A stretch of DNA of 64,000 nucleotides, from the NCBI GenBank assembly GCA_016617785.1, contig JADILM010000008.1:434001-498000 (forward strand), given 5' to 3'. This DNA comes from Sporobolomyces roseus (taxonomy: Eukaryota > Basidiomycota > Microbotryomycetes > Sporidiobolales > Sporidiobolaceae). Shown in pieces: positions 45,979 through 57,409 of the stretch; position 1 is the first letter of the stretch; each line of letters begins with the position of its first letter. The position numbers and the translations under genes were made by a program. Under the pieces are notes generated by a model. The model was given only the letters and a program-made list of their open reading frames with translations. It made no database searches and was not told the origin of the DNA.

Positions 45979-47453
45979 ATGTCACCTTCAGTCCTCCTCC
46001 TCGCTATGGGTAACCCCCTCCTCGACATGCAAGTCGTAGACTCGCCTGAACTCCTCGAGAAATACAGCCTCAAGCCTAACGATGCTGTTCTCGCAGAGGG
46101 CAAACAAAAGGAGATGTGAGTACACTTCCCCCCTAAAACACACTATGCACTACGGTCTAGGCTATCGATTCCACCTCATTCGAGTGTGATGTGGAAAAGT
46201 CGAATGATGAAGAGGTTTCAGAAAAGGTTCAATCGCTGATCTCACTCGCATCTCTCTCTTGATTAGCTTTGAAGACCTCGCAAAGAACTTCAAGGTTCAA
46301 TATGTTGCTGGTGGAGCCGCTCAAAACGCTGCTCGAGGTGCCCAAGTGAGTATCTCCCTTCTCTTCGCTTTCCCCCCTTCCGGTTTCGCTAACCAACCCA
46401 TCTCTCACTCTAGTACGTTCTCCCCGAGGGCTCGACTGCTTACCTCGGTGCCGTCGGATCCGATGGTCTCGCCGATCAATTGAGGGCTGCCAACGACAAA
46501 GAGGGTCTCCAAACCTTCTACCAAGTCGTTGCTGACAAGCCTACTGGTGCTTGCGCTGTTGTCATCACTGGTCACGACCGGTAAGTTCTACTTTCTGCCG
46601 TGAAATCGTAGACGAAGACTGACTTGACTTTCATTCGGAATTTCTACAGATCCCTCTGCACTGAACTCGGTGCTGCTGAATCCTTCTCGCCTTCTCACCT
46701 CGAGAGGCCCGAGATCAAGGAACTCATCGAAAAGGCCAAGAGCTACTACCTCGGTGGATTCTTCCTCACTCACGGACTCGAGAGCGCTCTCATCCTCGCC
46801 AAGAAGGCTGCTGAGCAGAACAAGGTCAGTTTCCCTCCCTCGCCTACTTTGAACGGAGTAGTCAGAGCCGGCTGACGCGCGATCTCCTTCCGCGATGTTG
46901 CAGCCCTTCGCTATGAACCTTTCCGCTCCTTTCATTCCTCAATTCTTCAAGTCTCAAGTTGACGAGATCCTTCCTTACGTTGACGTCCTCATCGGTAACG
47001 AGTCGGAAGCTGAGGCTTACGCCACCGCTCACGACTGGAACGTAAGCCCACAATTTTCCTCGTTTCTCTTCGTTCTTCCCAAACCTCTCAAACTAACTCG
47101 CTCGACATCCTCTCCCGCAGACCAAGGACATGTCTGAGATCGCCAAGAAGCTCGCTGCCTCGAACAAGTCCAATTCTACTCCCCGAACCGTCATCATCAC
47201 CCAAGGAGCTTCGTCCACTGTCGTCGCTTCTTCCGATTCCGACTCTACCCAAACCTACGAAGTCGAGGCCCTCCCCAAGGATGCTATCGTCGATACCAAC
47301 GGTGCTGGAGATGCTTTCGCAGGAGGATTCCTTGGTGCACGTGCCCTCGGAAAGAGTGTTGGAGAATCAGTCGAGGTTGGTCACAAACTTGGAAGGATGA
47401 ACGTTCAACTTTCTGGACCTACTTTCAAGTTCCCCAAGGAACAAATCGTCTAA
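45979..47453 (+). CDS. ADO1: Adenosine kinase (PfkB/ribokinase family)
   Basis: Adenosine kinase phosphorylates adenosine to AMP, clearing adenosine made by S-adenosylhomocysteine hydrolase and so keeping methylation cycles running. Six introns are removed. The protein starts MSPSVLLLAMGNPLLDMQVV, continues FEDLAKNFKVQYVAGGAAQN (substrate-binding GG motif) and TAYLGAVGSDGLADQL, KSYYLGGFFLTHGLESAL, PYVDVLIGNESEAEAYA, and carries the PfkB signature DTNGAGDAFAGGFLGARAL with the catalytic Asp. It ends PTFKFPKEQIV, typical of the family, at about 340 residues. Codon choice is visibly more biased (GTC, ACC, AAG, GGT) than in neighbouring genes, which suggests strong expression. Confidence 0.95.
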
Positions 47454-47889
47454 GTTGGAAATACAGAAGGGGGAGGAGAAGGGAGAAAAAGAACGCAGGA
47501 CGTTCAACCGGTTTCATTCGTGAGAGGAGTGAGGAGAGAGTTGAAGAGCTCAACCTCGGACACTATTCAGTATACATTGATCGAAATAGAACAACAAACA
47601 TCGAGCAGTGTCACACTCCGTCGCCTCTGGTGCCGAGATAGTGAGAGAGAGAGGGAAGAGAGGAAAAGCAAAATTCCGAAGATTTCGTCGAATCTCGCAA
47701 CATTTTTCGCCAACAGCCAAACTCGACTCTCTCAGGCTAACTCACTTGTACTTTCTGCCTACTCCTGCCTAGTCTGAGAGCGGAAAACAATTCGGAAAAG
47801 ATCGGTTGTTGTCCCAAGTTGAAGAGTCAAGTTCAATCTCTCGAACCGCTACCCCGCTGAGACCAGCTAGACCAGCGTAAGACAGCGAG
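47454..47889. promoter_or_regulatory. Gap between ADO1 and the second Zn2Cys6 gene
   Basis: The 436 bp are the 3' flank of ADO1 and the promoter of the tandem transcription-factor gene. Nothing further is recognised. Confidence 0.4.
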
Positions 47890-50800
47890 ATGAACTACAA
47901 TCATGCACCAGCGGAACCCGGTCAACAACAGACCGCTTCAACTTCAACTTCAACCGCTAAAGATGAAGATGGAGAGAGGGAGAAGAAACGTCCCAAGCGA
48001 ACTTACCGGGCTTGCCAACCTTGTCGAAGTGTGAGCTCTCGCTACTATCGAGAGCCGTCAAGTGCTTTATCGCTGATGATTTCGCTCTCTTTGGTTGGAT
48101 TCGCGGGGAACTCGATTAGAGGAAGCTAAAGTGTGATCTAGGTAAGCTGACTATCTCATCTAGCTGTATATGATGCTTATCGGTGTACTCATATCCTCCC
48201 CTCTCCCTTCGTGCAGGTGAGCTGCCGTCTTGACCTCCCGTCTTTGGATTTCGCAACTCGGCTTAGCTAGCGTTCTTTCGCAACTGACTCTCGATGCCCT
48301 CCTCCGACTCACAGGTGACCCCGAGAACCCATCTGAACCACCCTGCAGAAGGTGCCGACGAGAATCGCGCGAATGCGTCTTTGTCGTTCGTCAAAACAAG
48401 AATCAACCACCCGTCATCGAAGTCGGCGAGAACGGCTCTTTACCAATCTCATCAGCAGCTCCCCAACGACCGCAAGGTAAAAAAAGGAAGACCCAATCGA
48501 GTGCTCACGAAGGAGATGGGTTCAAGGAGGACAGGAAAGGGTTTAGGGAAGGATCTGAGAGTTCTCAAGATCCGACCACTTCGAACGAAGGGAGGAACGG
48601 GTCAGCTCCAATCAAAGTAGCGAAACCTGAAGTAGCAGGGTACTACTTTCACCCTCCTCCGAGAGGTGGTGTTTCGGGAACTCCTCAACCTCCTACTCTC
48701 CCTCCTCCCGTCGCTTCAACCTCGACTTACCGTCACCCTCCTCGTCCTCGATCTGTCTCCCTCGATACCCACATGCCTCATCTACCTCATCCCGCTTTCG
48801 AAGACGAATACGACGAGATCGACCACGAACACGATGGAGAACATGCAACGACGGGAAACGGAGGTGGACCAAGCAACGCGAATGTTCTCCTCTCTTCGAC
48901 TCTACACAACCCATCAGACGCTCTTCGATTACTCGCCACCGCCTCTTCTCTACGCTCTACGGGTCAGAACGACGAAGGAAGATCAGAAGATCGAGCTATG
49001 CCTGATGCGAGTGAAGCTTCAGATTCAGATGCTGGTGCCGGAAGGAATGGAAAGGGTAAAGGGAAAGGTAAGGGGAAGGGGAAGGGGAAAGAGCTCCCGA
49101 ACAACGGTGGTGGTTTGGGAAGACATGATTCGAACGAAGGCAGATGGGAAAGATTCGTTCCTGTTGCCGAAGGAATGTTGAGTATCGCAGAAGCTGAAGT
49201 CCTGCTATCATTGTGAGACGATGTTTCCATCAGCTCTGACTTCGTTTGAAGTGCTGATGAGGTGTTCTCTCACACAGCTTCGAAACGGAAATGTCACCCC
49301 TCTATCCACTCCTCTCACCTCTCACTTTTTCCCCTTCACATCTTCCGCATCTCACCTCGACCGAATCTCTTCTCCTCGCATCGATGATCACGATCTCAGC
49401 AAGATACTCGGCTCTCCCATCCCCTGCTCGAGCTCGCGCGATTCATAAATCAGTAGCCGATTACATTCGAGACGAGTTGATCGGTCTCCTCGACGGAAGT
49501 GGCGAGTTGAGGCATATCTCGAGTGTCGAGGCATTGCTCCTCCTCACCGAATGGCCGCCAGTCGCAGATAGGAGGAAAGGGAAGAACAAGAGGAGAGGTG
49601 ATCGATATGGCGGAGACGTTGAGGAAGATGCACCGAATGGAAGTGCGGATGAAGCTGCGGAGCTGTTGAGGACTAGCACTCAATACGATGGAATGTCTTG
49701 GTCCTTCATTGGTACGTCGTCCTCTCTGCTCGAAGCCAGGTCTCTTCGCTCATCGCCATTTTCCCTTTCCTCAGGTTGCGCTGTTCGACTCGCTCAAGAA
49801 CTCGGTATTCACAATCTGTACTCGTCTGCGTCAGAGAGGAAGGACGATGCGATTAGCTGGCACGAAGAGCGATGTTTACGAACTTGGATTTGTTCGTCGC
49901 TGTTCTACTCTTTTGCCTCTCGGATACACTAACAGGTCTTTGCTACTTTCAGACTGCTATAACGCCGATCGACATGTTTCCGTTCGTCTCGGTCGAAACG
50001 CAGTCATTCAAGCTTGTGAGTTCCGAAAACTCCTTTCAATCAAAGTACGTTGCGATTGACCTGCTTGGCTTTGACAGACATGTCCTCGTCCTGGTGGGAG
50101 CAAGTTACGAGTCGAGCGAGTGGAAACGTACGAAGAGAGGGATACGATGAAGTATGGGCAGAACGATCTTTGCCTCAAGGACTCATAGCAGCTGTACGTG
50201 CTCACTTCACTCTGCCTCTGCCCTCGTCGCCGAGTATACTGACTCACGCGTGGAATTGTAATAGCTCATGGGAACGATTCAAGAACGGCTCTACCCGAAC
50301 AAGGAGATTACTCGCTCAATGCTTCGAACCGGACACTGGGAGAGCTTCATCCGTTCGCTTGATCACGAACTCCAGATGATGACGTTCAAGGCGAAGAACA
50401 TGTTGCGTAAGCTGAGCTGACACTTTACGTGTGCCTCGAACGAGGAGCGCTGATCGATTTCTCGACTCGCAGAACAACAAAACGTCGAAGCAACGCTACT
50501 ACAGATCGAATTTGAGTATGTTCGACTCTATGGCAATGCTATAGCACTTCGAGCTCTACAGGAAAGGCTGCGACGAGCTGTCAAGGTGAGTTGAGAACGC
50601 CAGATCGGACCATCGCTTGAAGCTGACTTCGTCCATTCCACAGTCGAACGATCTTTGGTTCGTATCGCCGTCGCTACTCAATCTACAAGAAGGTCAATGG
50701 GTCATCGACGCGCTAAATGCTGCTCAATCCATCCTCAATCAGACTGTTGGATTCCTCGCGCCGAAAGGATACCTCAGAGTCGCGCCATCTCGAATCTTCC

Positions 50801-51550
50801 AGCGTATCCTCTTCGCGGCCACATTCCTGTACAAGGTGAGTTTGACTTCCCCACTTCCTCCCTCAGCTTCCGCTCATGTCGGAAGCTGTCCGTTTCTTTC
50901 AGGCCCTCGCCGTTGGTGTCGTTGAACATGGTCAATCGAAAGTACTCGGCTTACTCGATCAAGCTATCGCTGCCCTCCACGACTCGGCGGTCGACCGACA
51001 ACACATCGCTCGAGGTTTCGCTGCACTTCTTCGTCGACTACAAGCTCAGTGCAAACCAACTCTACTCTCTCGTGCTGGAGTTCGACCACACGAGGGCCCA
51101 GTACCCGTCCCTTCCGCACACCCTTCACCTGAACGTCAACTAGCGCACCCCGAAGCGCAGCTACATCATCCACCTCCAGCAGATCCTCTCGCCGCTGTCA
51201 CTCTCCCAACTCTCCCTCGATCAGCCGAAAACCATGCTGGACCCCTTCCCCTCCCTCCACCTCTCGATCACTCTCACAATCCTCCCGCTCACGCTTCACA
51301 ATCCGCCTTCAACTGGTTCCCTCTCGATCCCGTCACGGCTCCGAACGGACTCGACATTCGAACGGAATTCCCAGAAGAATTCGATTGGGATCCAGCTGCT
51401 GCTGCCCTCGCCGTCGGAAAGGAACAAGATCTGCTATTCCAGAGTCTGTGGGGAGGAGCAGGAGCTAGTGGATTCGGAGGAGATCAGCTCAATCCAGCTT
51501 TGAACTTGTTCGGAACTTTAGTAGGAGATGAGTTTGGTTTGGATTATTGA
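47890..51550 (+). CDS. Zn2Cys6 fungal-type transcription factor
   Basis: The start MNYNHAPAEPGQQQTAST leads to a basic lead-in (KKRPKRTYR). The zinc cluster is spread over three exons: ACQPCRS, then RKLKCDL, then PPCRRCRRESRECVFVV. The second exon is a micro-exon of 22 bp at about 48119-48140, and joining at the GTGAGC donor restores the canonical C-x2-C-x6-C spacing. A disordered Pro/Gly region and a Lys-Gly repeat (about 49050-49095) follow. Then comes a fungal regulatory domain (LASMITISARYSALPSPARA, ISSVEALLLLTEWPP, LAQELGIHNLY, MDMSSSWWEQV-type segments, WESFIRSLDHELQMM). The C-terminus is acidic and aromatic (FGTLVGDEFGLDY), a plausible activation domain. The regulated genes cannot be told. 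The gene is tandem with ADO1 and upstream of pair 5. Confidence 0.85.
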
Positions 51551-51815
51551 GGAGAGATAGCTTTCGTCTTATTTTGAGCTATCTACGTTGCTGCTGCGTC
51601 TCTCGAGAGGGCGAACACTGCTCGAGACGACTCAGACCCCGCCTGAATTCGCCTGAATCTGTAGGAAGATTTGAAACTTCGCCTTGCCCTCAGCTCGACA
51701 ACTCACCTACACCATGCCCACTCGCGAATATCTTGGAACATGAACAAAGACAAGCGAAGTTTCATTGTATCAATCTATATCTACAGTTCAAGCGATTCAA
51801 CGTTTCTCTTTCTTC

Positions 51816-53199
51816 CTAGCCGCAACCGTCGAAATCTTCGAGACCCTCCTCATACTCAGCCAACATGGCCTCTTCCTCCTCAAATTCTTCATCGATGCCA
51901 ATCGCTCCTACCGCCGTACCCTCCACTTCGATTCCTTCTGTCTCCGCGAGCTTGATAAACTTGACTAGCCCTTCCTGATTGAATTCGTCACTCCAGTCCG
52001 GTAAAATCCAATCTGGCCAAACTCCCATCGTCTCGGTCTCCTCGTCATAGTATGGCTCACCAACCTCTTCGATTTTGGTTCCTCTTTCTCCGTAGATGTT
52101 GTCCAGGTAAATTTCCTTGAGCGTTTCATGTTTGGAAGGTCCAGTGATCAATCTCGTGAGCTCGGAGAGCGAGACCAGTGTGCCGAATCCGAGAGTGAGG
52201 GAAACGAGGGGGACAGACTGGAGAGACGAGAATGCGAAGGGTGAAGCGTGACCTTCAAGATTCAACGATGCCAACGAGGTTAATCCCTTCAAATGCGCCA
52301 GATCGCTCGCGCTAGGTCGAGGTCCGGAGGTGTTCTCCATGTCTAGTGAGAGAATGCTGAGTTCTCCTGGCATGAACAATCCGTCGAGCAGAGAGAACAC
52401 CTGAGGGCGTTCCGAGGTATCGCTGAGCGAGAGCTCGGAAAGGTTGCCGAGAGAGTAGATGAGCGATTGAACGACTGATGTGTTGTCCCCGAGTGGACCC
52501 CGAAGGGTGAAGTCTTCGACTTGAGTGGGCAAAGGAGGAAACTCGGCAAGCGGTTTCTCGTAGGATTGGATCGATTTTGCTTTGCGCCGAACGGAAATTC
52601 TGAGGACTTTGAGCTCTGTGTAGTACTGGATCGTGGTGTAGAAGGTGGGGTGGAAAGGGTTTCTGAGCGTGCGGAACGTGGATGATATCGAGAGATTGGT
52701 CAACCTTGGGAAGGCAGAAGCCGCAACGGCGGGATCGAGAACGAGTTGTGCAAGTCGAGAGGATCCGGCGAGATTGAGTGAGTTGACATCCGTCAATTTG
52801 CGGTAGAGGAGTCGGACGAGTTTGTTCGAGGGAACCTTAACATCGTCTGATTCCTGGGTCGCGCCAGTGCTCGGAGATTTTCTAGGGATACTGATGGACA
52901 GGTGCCTAGTATGCGAGAGTGCTAGTGGACGCCTTTGCGCTATTTTGCAAAGGGCTTCGAGTGAATGGTAGGAGAAGGCATAGATGCCTTTGAAGAGGGG
53001 AAGTTCTTGAAAGGGAAGGAGTGATTTAGAAAGAGGGGTCGTGAGTGGTTCAGCGGAGTCGTAAGCGTATTCGAACACTTCGTGAAGGAGTTCAGGGGGG
53101 AGACGGGAGAGGTAATCGGGCTTCTGAGGAGGAAAGCGAACCGTGAGCAAAGCAAGGAGAAGGGAAAGGAGGAGCGAGACTCACCTTCTGAGCATTCAT
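51816..53199 (-). CDS. F-box-like protein, family FB, member 5 (pair 5), intact
   Basis: Exon 1 has five codons (MNAQK, 53185-53199), then a 61 bp intron, then one exon of about 436 codons. F-box-like start: KPDYLSRLPPELLHEVFEYA, then PLSKSLLPFQELPLFKGI. Leucine-rich body: FPRLTNLSISSTFRTLRNPF, LSELSLSDTS, LTSLASLNLEG. C-terminal FB region: GPSKHETLKEIYLDNIYGE, EEVGEPYYDE, WILPDWSDEFNQEGLVKFI, VEGTAVGAIGIDEEFE. The first exon, intron and following codons match FB1 closely (the intron even has the same length and the same end sequence), yet the body of the protein differs strongly from FB1. It is divergent from FA5. It lies more than 18 kb from the rest of the array. Confidence 0.78.
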
Positions 53200-53544
53200 A
53201 CTAGTACTTGTGACACTCTTGTGTGTATTCGAGCTGGACTTGAGGTGTTCAAATTGAGAGAAGTGAAAGGTAAGAAAGAGAGAAGGAAAGTGAACTCGAC
53301 TCTGACTCGTACAACTCACTCGAATCGCCAAACTCAAGCAGATACACTCTCAAAGGACTGGAACATCGAGCTCGCGTATATAGAGTCCTCTAGAGTGAGT
53401 CCTCATTGTTTCTCATTCTCTCCCACTCTCTCATCTCGGAAGGGCTACTACTCGCCTCGCTCAACGTGGACTGTACGAAAGAGAAGCGCAGATGGTCAAC
53501 ATATTACTGACTAAGCTCTCCTGCCTTTGACAGATCCACTCGAT
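53200..53544. promoter_or_regulatory. Bidirectional promoter of pair 5 (FB5/FA5), inverted relative to pair 1
   Basis: The 345 bp between start codons, read on the minus strand, align along most of their length with the promoter of pair 1. Block 1 is at 53299-53326 (minus-strand core CGAGTGAGTTGTACGAG). Block 2 is at about 53393-53444 (CCGAGATGAGAGAGTGGG, then GAGAATGAGAAACAAT). A CTCTATATACGCGAGC element is near 53370-53385. TCAACGTGGAC at 53461-53471 also occurs in reverse in pair 1 at 21524-21534. Confidence 0.75.
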
Positions 53545-54698
53545 ATGACTTCCCTTTGTCCTCGACTCGATTCTCCCTCTCTTCCCTCTCCTTCCTCCCT
53601 TCCCTTTCGTCCCTTCTCCCAACTACCTACCGAGGTCATGCAGCACATCGTCGAATCTATCGCGCCCTCTCACTACCACCCAGACACCTATCCTGAACGT
53701 CAACTTACCCTTCGTTCCCTCTGCCTCACATCTCGCCTCTTGTTCCAACTCGCGAAACCTCTTCTTTACGCCGTCGTCCGACTCAGCACGAGGGATCAAA
53801 TCAACGCGTTCAGAGATACGGAACAAGCGAGGGCGAAAGAGATAGGAACTCGGGAGTTCTTTCTGGATGGTCAAGCGTTTGGAGAACAACTTGGCAACCT
53901 CTACTCGATCCTAGCCACCAATTTCAGCCTACGAAAGATCGATCTCTGCGACTTTGAAACCGAGATAGACCTTTCACAATTTGCGCGGTTGAAGAGTGCG
54001 TCTGCGTCAACAATTCCTTATATTGCGTTGTTCGAACGCTGATCGATTCTCTTTGAACATTAGACTTGTCAACCCTTTATTTATCAAGTTGTATCAAACT
54101 GTGCAGCGTCGGTCCCTTCGTCTTACATTGTCTCGAAGAATTGTATCTTCAAGACGTTCACCCCGACAGTCAGCACCTTTTTACCCCCTCAGCATTTCCA
54201 GCACTTCGAGTCTTCTCCTTCTTCTTTCAGGCATCCCACCACTACGATATCGGTCCCTTACTTCTTGGCCTCGAACCACAACTCGACCTACTCTGGATCG
54301 ACGGCGGCTTCCAGCTGAACGACCTCGGACCAGACGAGTTGGATCGAATCAATAGAAAGACCCTATTCGACTCTACCCTCGGGCAAATCGAGACACTTCC
54401 CAATGTTCAATCCTATCGCATTACGAATCCATCGCCCAACACTCGCTTCTCAAATACCTTGCAGGCCCTCGAAGAAATCGTCCGAGCCTCGTCCACTCCT
54501 CTCCCTTCCGTTCTCTACCTCGCTATCAAGGAGTCTGTCGACCCTACGCTCGAAGGCTGGCGACAGAGCTTCTGGAACATGTGCAGGGCGCGAAACATGG
54601 AGGTAGTTTACGAGCCAGTTTTCGATTGGAACATCGACTGTGGGCGCCCGACGGAGTTCTACAGACGCATGAGTGGTGGAGAGGGGAAGAGAGCATGA
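53545..54698 (+). CDS. F-box-like protein, family FA, member 5 (pair 5)
   Basis: Two coding exons, 53545-53995 and 54064-54698, about 361 residues. The leader MTSLCPRLDSPSLPSPSS is followed by the FA F-box (FSQLPTEVMQHIVESIAPS, TYPERQLTLRSLCLTSRLL, FQLAKPLLYAVV). The 68 bp intron is in phase 1 before LSTLYL, the shared FA position. The second exon has leucine-rich strands (CLEELYLQDVHPDSQHLF, FPALRVFSFFF, LEPQLDLLWIDGGF). Its C-terminus (LPSVLYLAI, MEVVYEPVFDW, FYRRMSGGEGKRA) is closest to FA1. A 5' UTR intron is likely, ending in TTGACAG near 53532. The inferred role is substrate reception for an SCF ligase. It is divergent from FB5. Confidence 0.75.
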
Positions 54699-55266
54699 CA
54701 CTCATGTGAGACTGGAAACAACGTCAGAATGGCAAAGGAGCGAGGGGAAGAGGCAAAGTAGGAGAGAGTGAGTAGGAAACAGCAATAATACGAATCCAGT
54801 TGAGAGTAATCAGAACTATCTTCATCATTGCTCAATCTCTCTCTTCCACGTATACTCGGTGTCGAGAGCGCGTTCGCGAATGTAATCGCAAATGAGTTTA
54901 ATCTAGTACTTCAATTTTCTACCTTACTGCTCCTTCGTTGGATTCCGACTCCTGTGATCTTCGAGACTCATCGCACCGACGTCTTTCAGCTCTGTCACCA
55001 CGTTCGGTCTCTCCGTACCTCTCCCTCTGACCTCCCACTTCTCCTCGCCAACACTTCTCGCGAACTTCACTAGAATCTGTAACTTCGCATCTTTATCGAA
55101 TGATCAATTCGAAGACCTCCTCTCGAGCTACAAGCACAACATCTCCCTCGCTTCAGGACCACCAAGATGCGAACATAGTGTAACATTTCCTGATGTTACA
55201 GATCAAATGCGAAAGAATGCGATTCGAATAAAACTGTACTACTCCCTCATTCCCCACCTCCCTTAC
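54699..55266. other. Gap between FA5 and the acyltransferase gene, with an orphan open frame
   Basis: This is a convergent 3' region. On the plus strand one frame is free of stops from 54958 to 55332 but has no early ATG. It reads in part PTLLANFTRICNFASLSNDQ followed by FEDLLSSYKHNISLA, weakly like a helical BTB-associated (BACK) segment. It may be a gene remnant or chance. No promoter or start supports a working gene. Confidence 0.3.
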
Positions 55267-56764
55267 TCAGCTCCTCCATGTAAACAGAAGCGTCCTAACC
55301 GCCCACCCAACTACAACCCAAAACACCGATAACCCAATCGGCACACTAGTCAAATAAACCCAATCTTTCTTCCTCAACCTCACTTCAAACTCAGCCGTCG
55401 TCCCTTCTCCCAATCCCTCAAACCCTCTTCCCTTCGGATCGAACCCACCCATCCTCTGATCCTTCTCTCTCCAGCGTCCAAAAATCCATTCTTCAAAATC
55501 TTTCCTCTCTTCCAAAGTGATTTCATTCTCGATATGTTTGGGACGTGCAGAAGGTCGGACTGATCCAATGGGGATGTCGGGAATTTGTAGGGATTGGATA
55601 TGCATGTGAACTGTTGGAGGGGGGATACCACGACCGAAAATCGATTGGAGGGTGTAGTGTGATTGGGCGTAGGTTTGGGGTGCGACGCCAGAGTAACCGA
55701 TTGTGAGATCGTAAAGTGTCAGGGAAGGGGAAGTGGGGGATGGGGAGGAAGTGAAGAGAGTCGAGAGGAGTCGGAGGGTGTAGAGTAAACCGGTCGAACG
55801 AGGTAAGAGAGTGTACTCCATATCGGGCTAGATGAGTTGCGAGTTAGTGATTGAGCTCGTTTGAAGGAGAGACATCGGGAGACAGAGGGTTGACTCACGA
55901 TTCCTTGTGCATCTGCGAAAGCTTTACTTTTCGGTCTCGTCAATCTCGAATACAGAGTTCCTTCCGGGTAGATCAACAGTTGGAAGGGATCATCTCGTTC
56001 GACTGAATCTCTAGCGGTTTCGTACATTGTCGATTGAGATAGTGGTTTCGAGCGGGAAAGGAAAACGAATCGGAAGAGTTGCATGGCCTGCAATGCACGT
56101 CTCTCTCATGTTGTCAGCTAGCAGGACTTGGAGTGATGTCAGAAAGATTGAGACTCACGGGACCGACTAGAGGAGCCCATTGTAAGGATGCTTTGATAAT
56201 GATAACGATTCCTTCACTGACTTTTCCAAACGCCAACACCAACCAAATCATGATCCAATCGACGTAGCACTGTCGTGTCCGTCGAGTTCCATCAGCTCGA
56301 GCACACTTTGAGATGAAAGAGAGGCGGAAGCTGACCTGATGATTCGACATCCAAACTGCATGTTTGCTAATCTTAAAACCAACGACTTTCCCTTCCCCAT
56401 CCCTCTCTACCAACGCTTCTAACTCCTCTATCGAATCACAACTAATGACCAATTTACTCTTGCCAAACACGACTACAATAAACACCAACACACTCGCGAA
56501 GATTTCTTTAGTCCATTTAATTCCGCATCTAAACACCTCCCTACTTGCATCTTTGATTGATCTGAAAGGCTGAGAGGTTGAGAAGGAGGAGAAGATTGAG
56601 AGTAGGAGAAAGGGGAGGAAGAGGAGTTGGAATGTGTGAGCGAAGAGGAGGTAAACTAGGAAAGTGAAATTGAACGTGAATGTTCGAAGGGTATCTTTGG
56701 GGGATGGAGGAGGACGAGATGGGATCGGTATCATGTGTAGTGGTACATCTTTTGGAGCTGCCAT
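55267..56764 (-). CDS. Lysophospholipid acyltransferase (LPLAT/AGPAT family, LCLAT/Cst26-like)
   Basis: These membrane enzymes transfer acyl chains to lysophospholipids in the ER. About four exons join to a protein near 430 residues. Hydrophobic segments are FTFLVYLLFAHTFQLLFLPF near the N-terminus and FASVLVFIVVVFG. The catalytic block-1 motif NHQCYVDWIMIW fits the NH-x4-D pattern; an intron falls inside it. WAPLVGP with AMQLFRFVFLSR follows as block 2. The block-3 motif is LLIYPEGTLYSR. A C-terminal membrane span (VYLTSVPIGLSVFWVVVGWA) ends the protein. Gene order NH-x4-D, then PEGT, then a long tail with a C-terminal TM resembles lysocardiolipin/lysophosphatidylinositol acyltransferases more than plain PlsC. 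Substrate is not decided. It is convergent with FA5. Confidence 0.82.
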
Positions 56765-57409
56765 CGTCTATGCTGGCTGAGTGAGGAGGGGAGAGAAGGA
56801 ATGGAAGAAGTGACGATGAGGCTGTACAGTGTTGATGGGTTCTGCGGAGATGGAGATACACGCCGAGTCTACAGCTCTGAGTGGGTGGTTTCAGAGTTAG
56901 AGCCGAGCAGATGAAGTTGGATGCAAGTGAGAAGTAGCGAATTGAAGAAATTCGAAGACTCGTCGGACTTTCGCAAAGTGGTAGAGATGCGACGACTCTC
57001 TTTTGAGCTTTCGAGCAAAGTAGGCCAGATAGGAGGAGAAAAACAAGAAAGAACGGTATTGCTACATTCAACAAACAAACACGTTCAAACGAAAAGAAAC
57101 GAAATCAAAACGAAGAACTACACGAAAAAGAAGAGTGCTCGACAACGAGACTAGTATGCTGGAAGGGGAGGAAAAGGGAATCTATGAAGTGGGACGTCAA
57201 GGGCGCATGAGTGGTAGGATGTCGTGAGAGGAAGAATTTTGGGGAGATAGAAAATCGTAAATTAGAGTGAAGAAGGAAGATAAGTGTCCGTGAGAAATCA
57301 ACAGTGAGAGATAGAGAGAAAGGACAGTGTCTATAGTGTAGCGTAGAATGGGTCGTCGTGAGTAGATAGATTGAGAGAAACGTTGCGAGGTTCGAAGAGG
57401 CGTGTAATT
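56765..57409. promoter_or_regulatory. Gap between the acyltransferase and the KRE9-like gene
   Basis: The 645 bp hold the acyltransferase promoter and the 3' flank of the tandem upstream gene. The 57050-57150 stretch is A-rich. Open frames here are short and unsupported. Confidence 0.4.
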
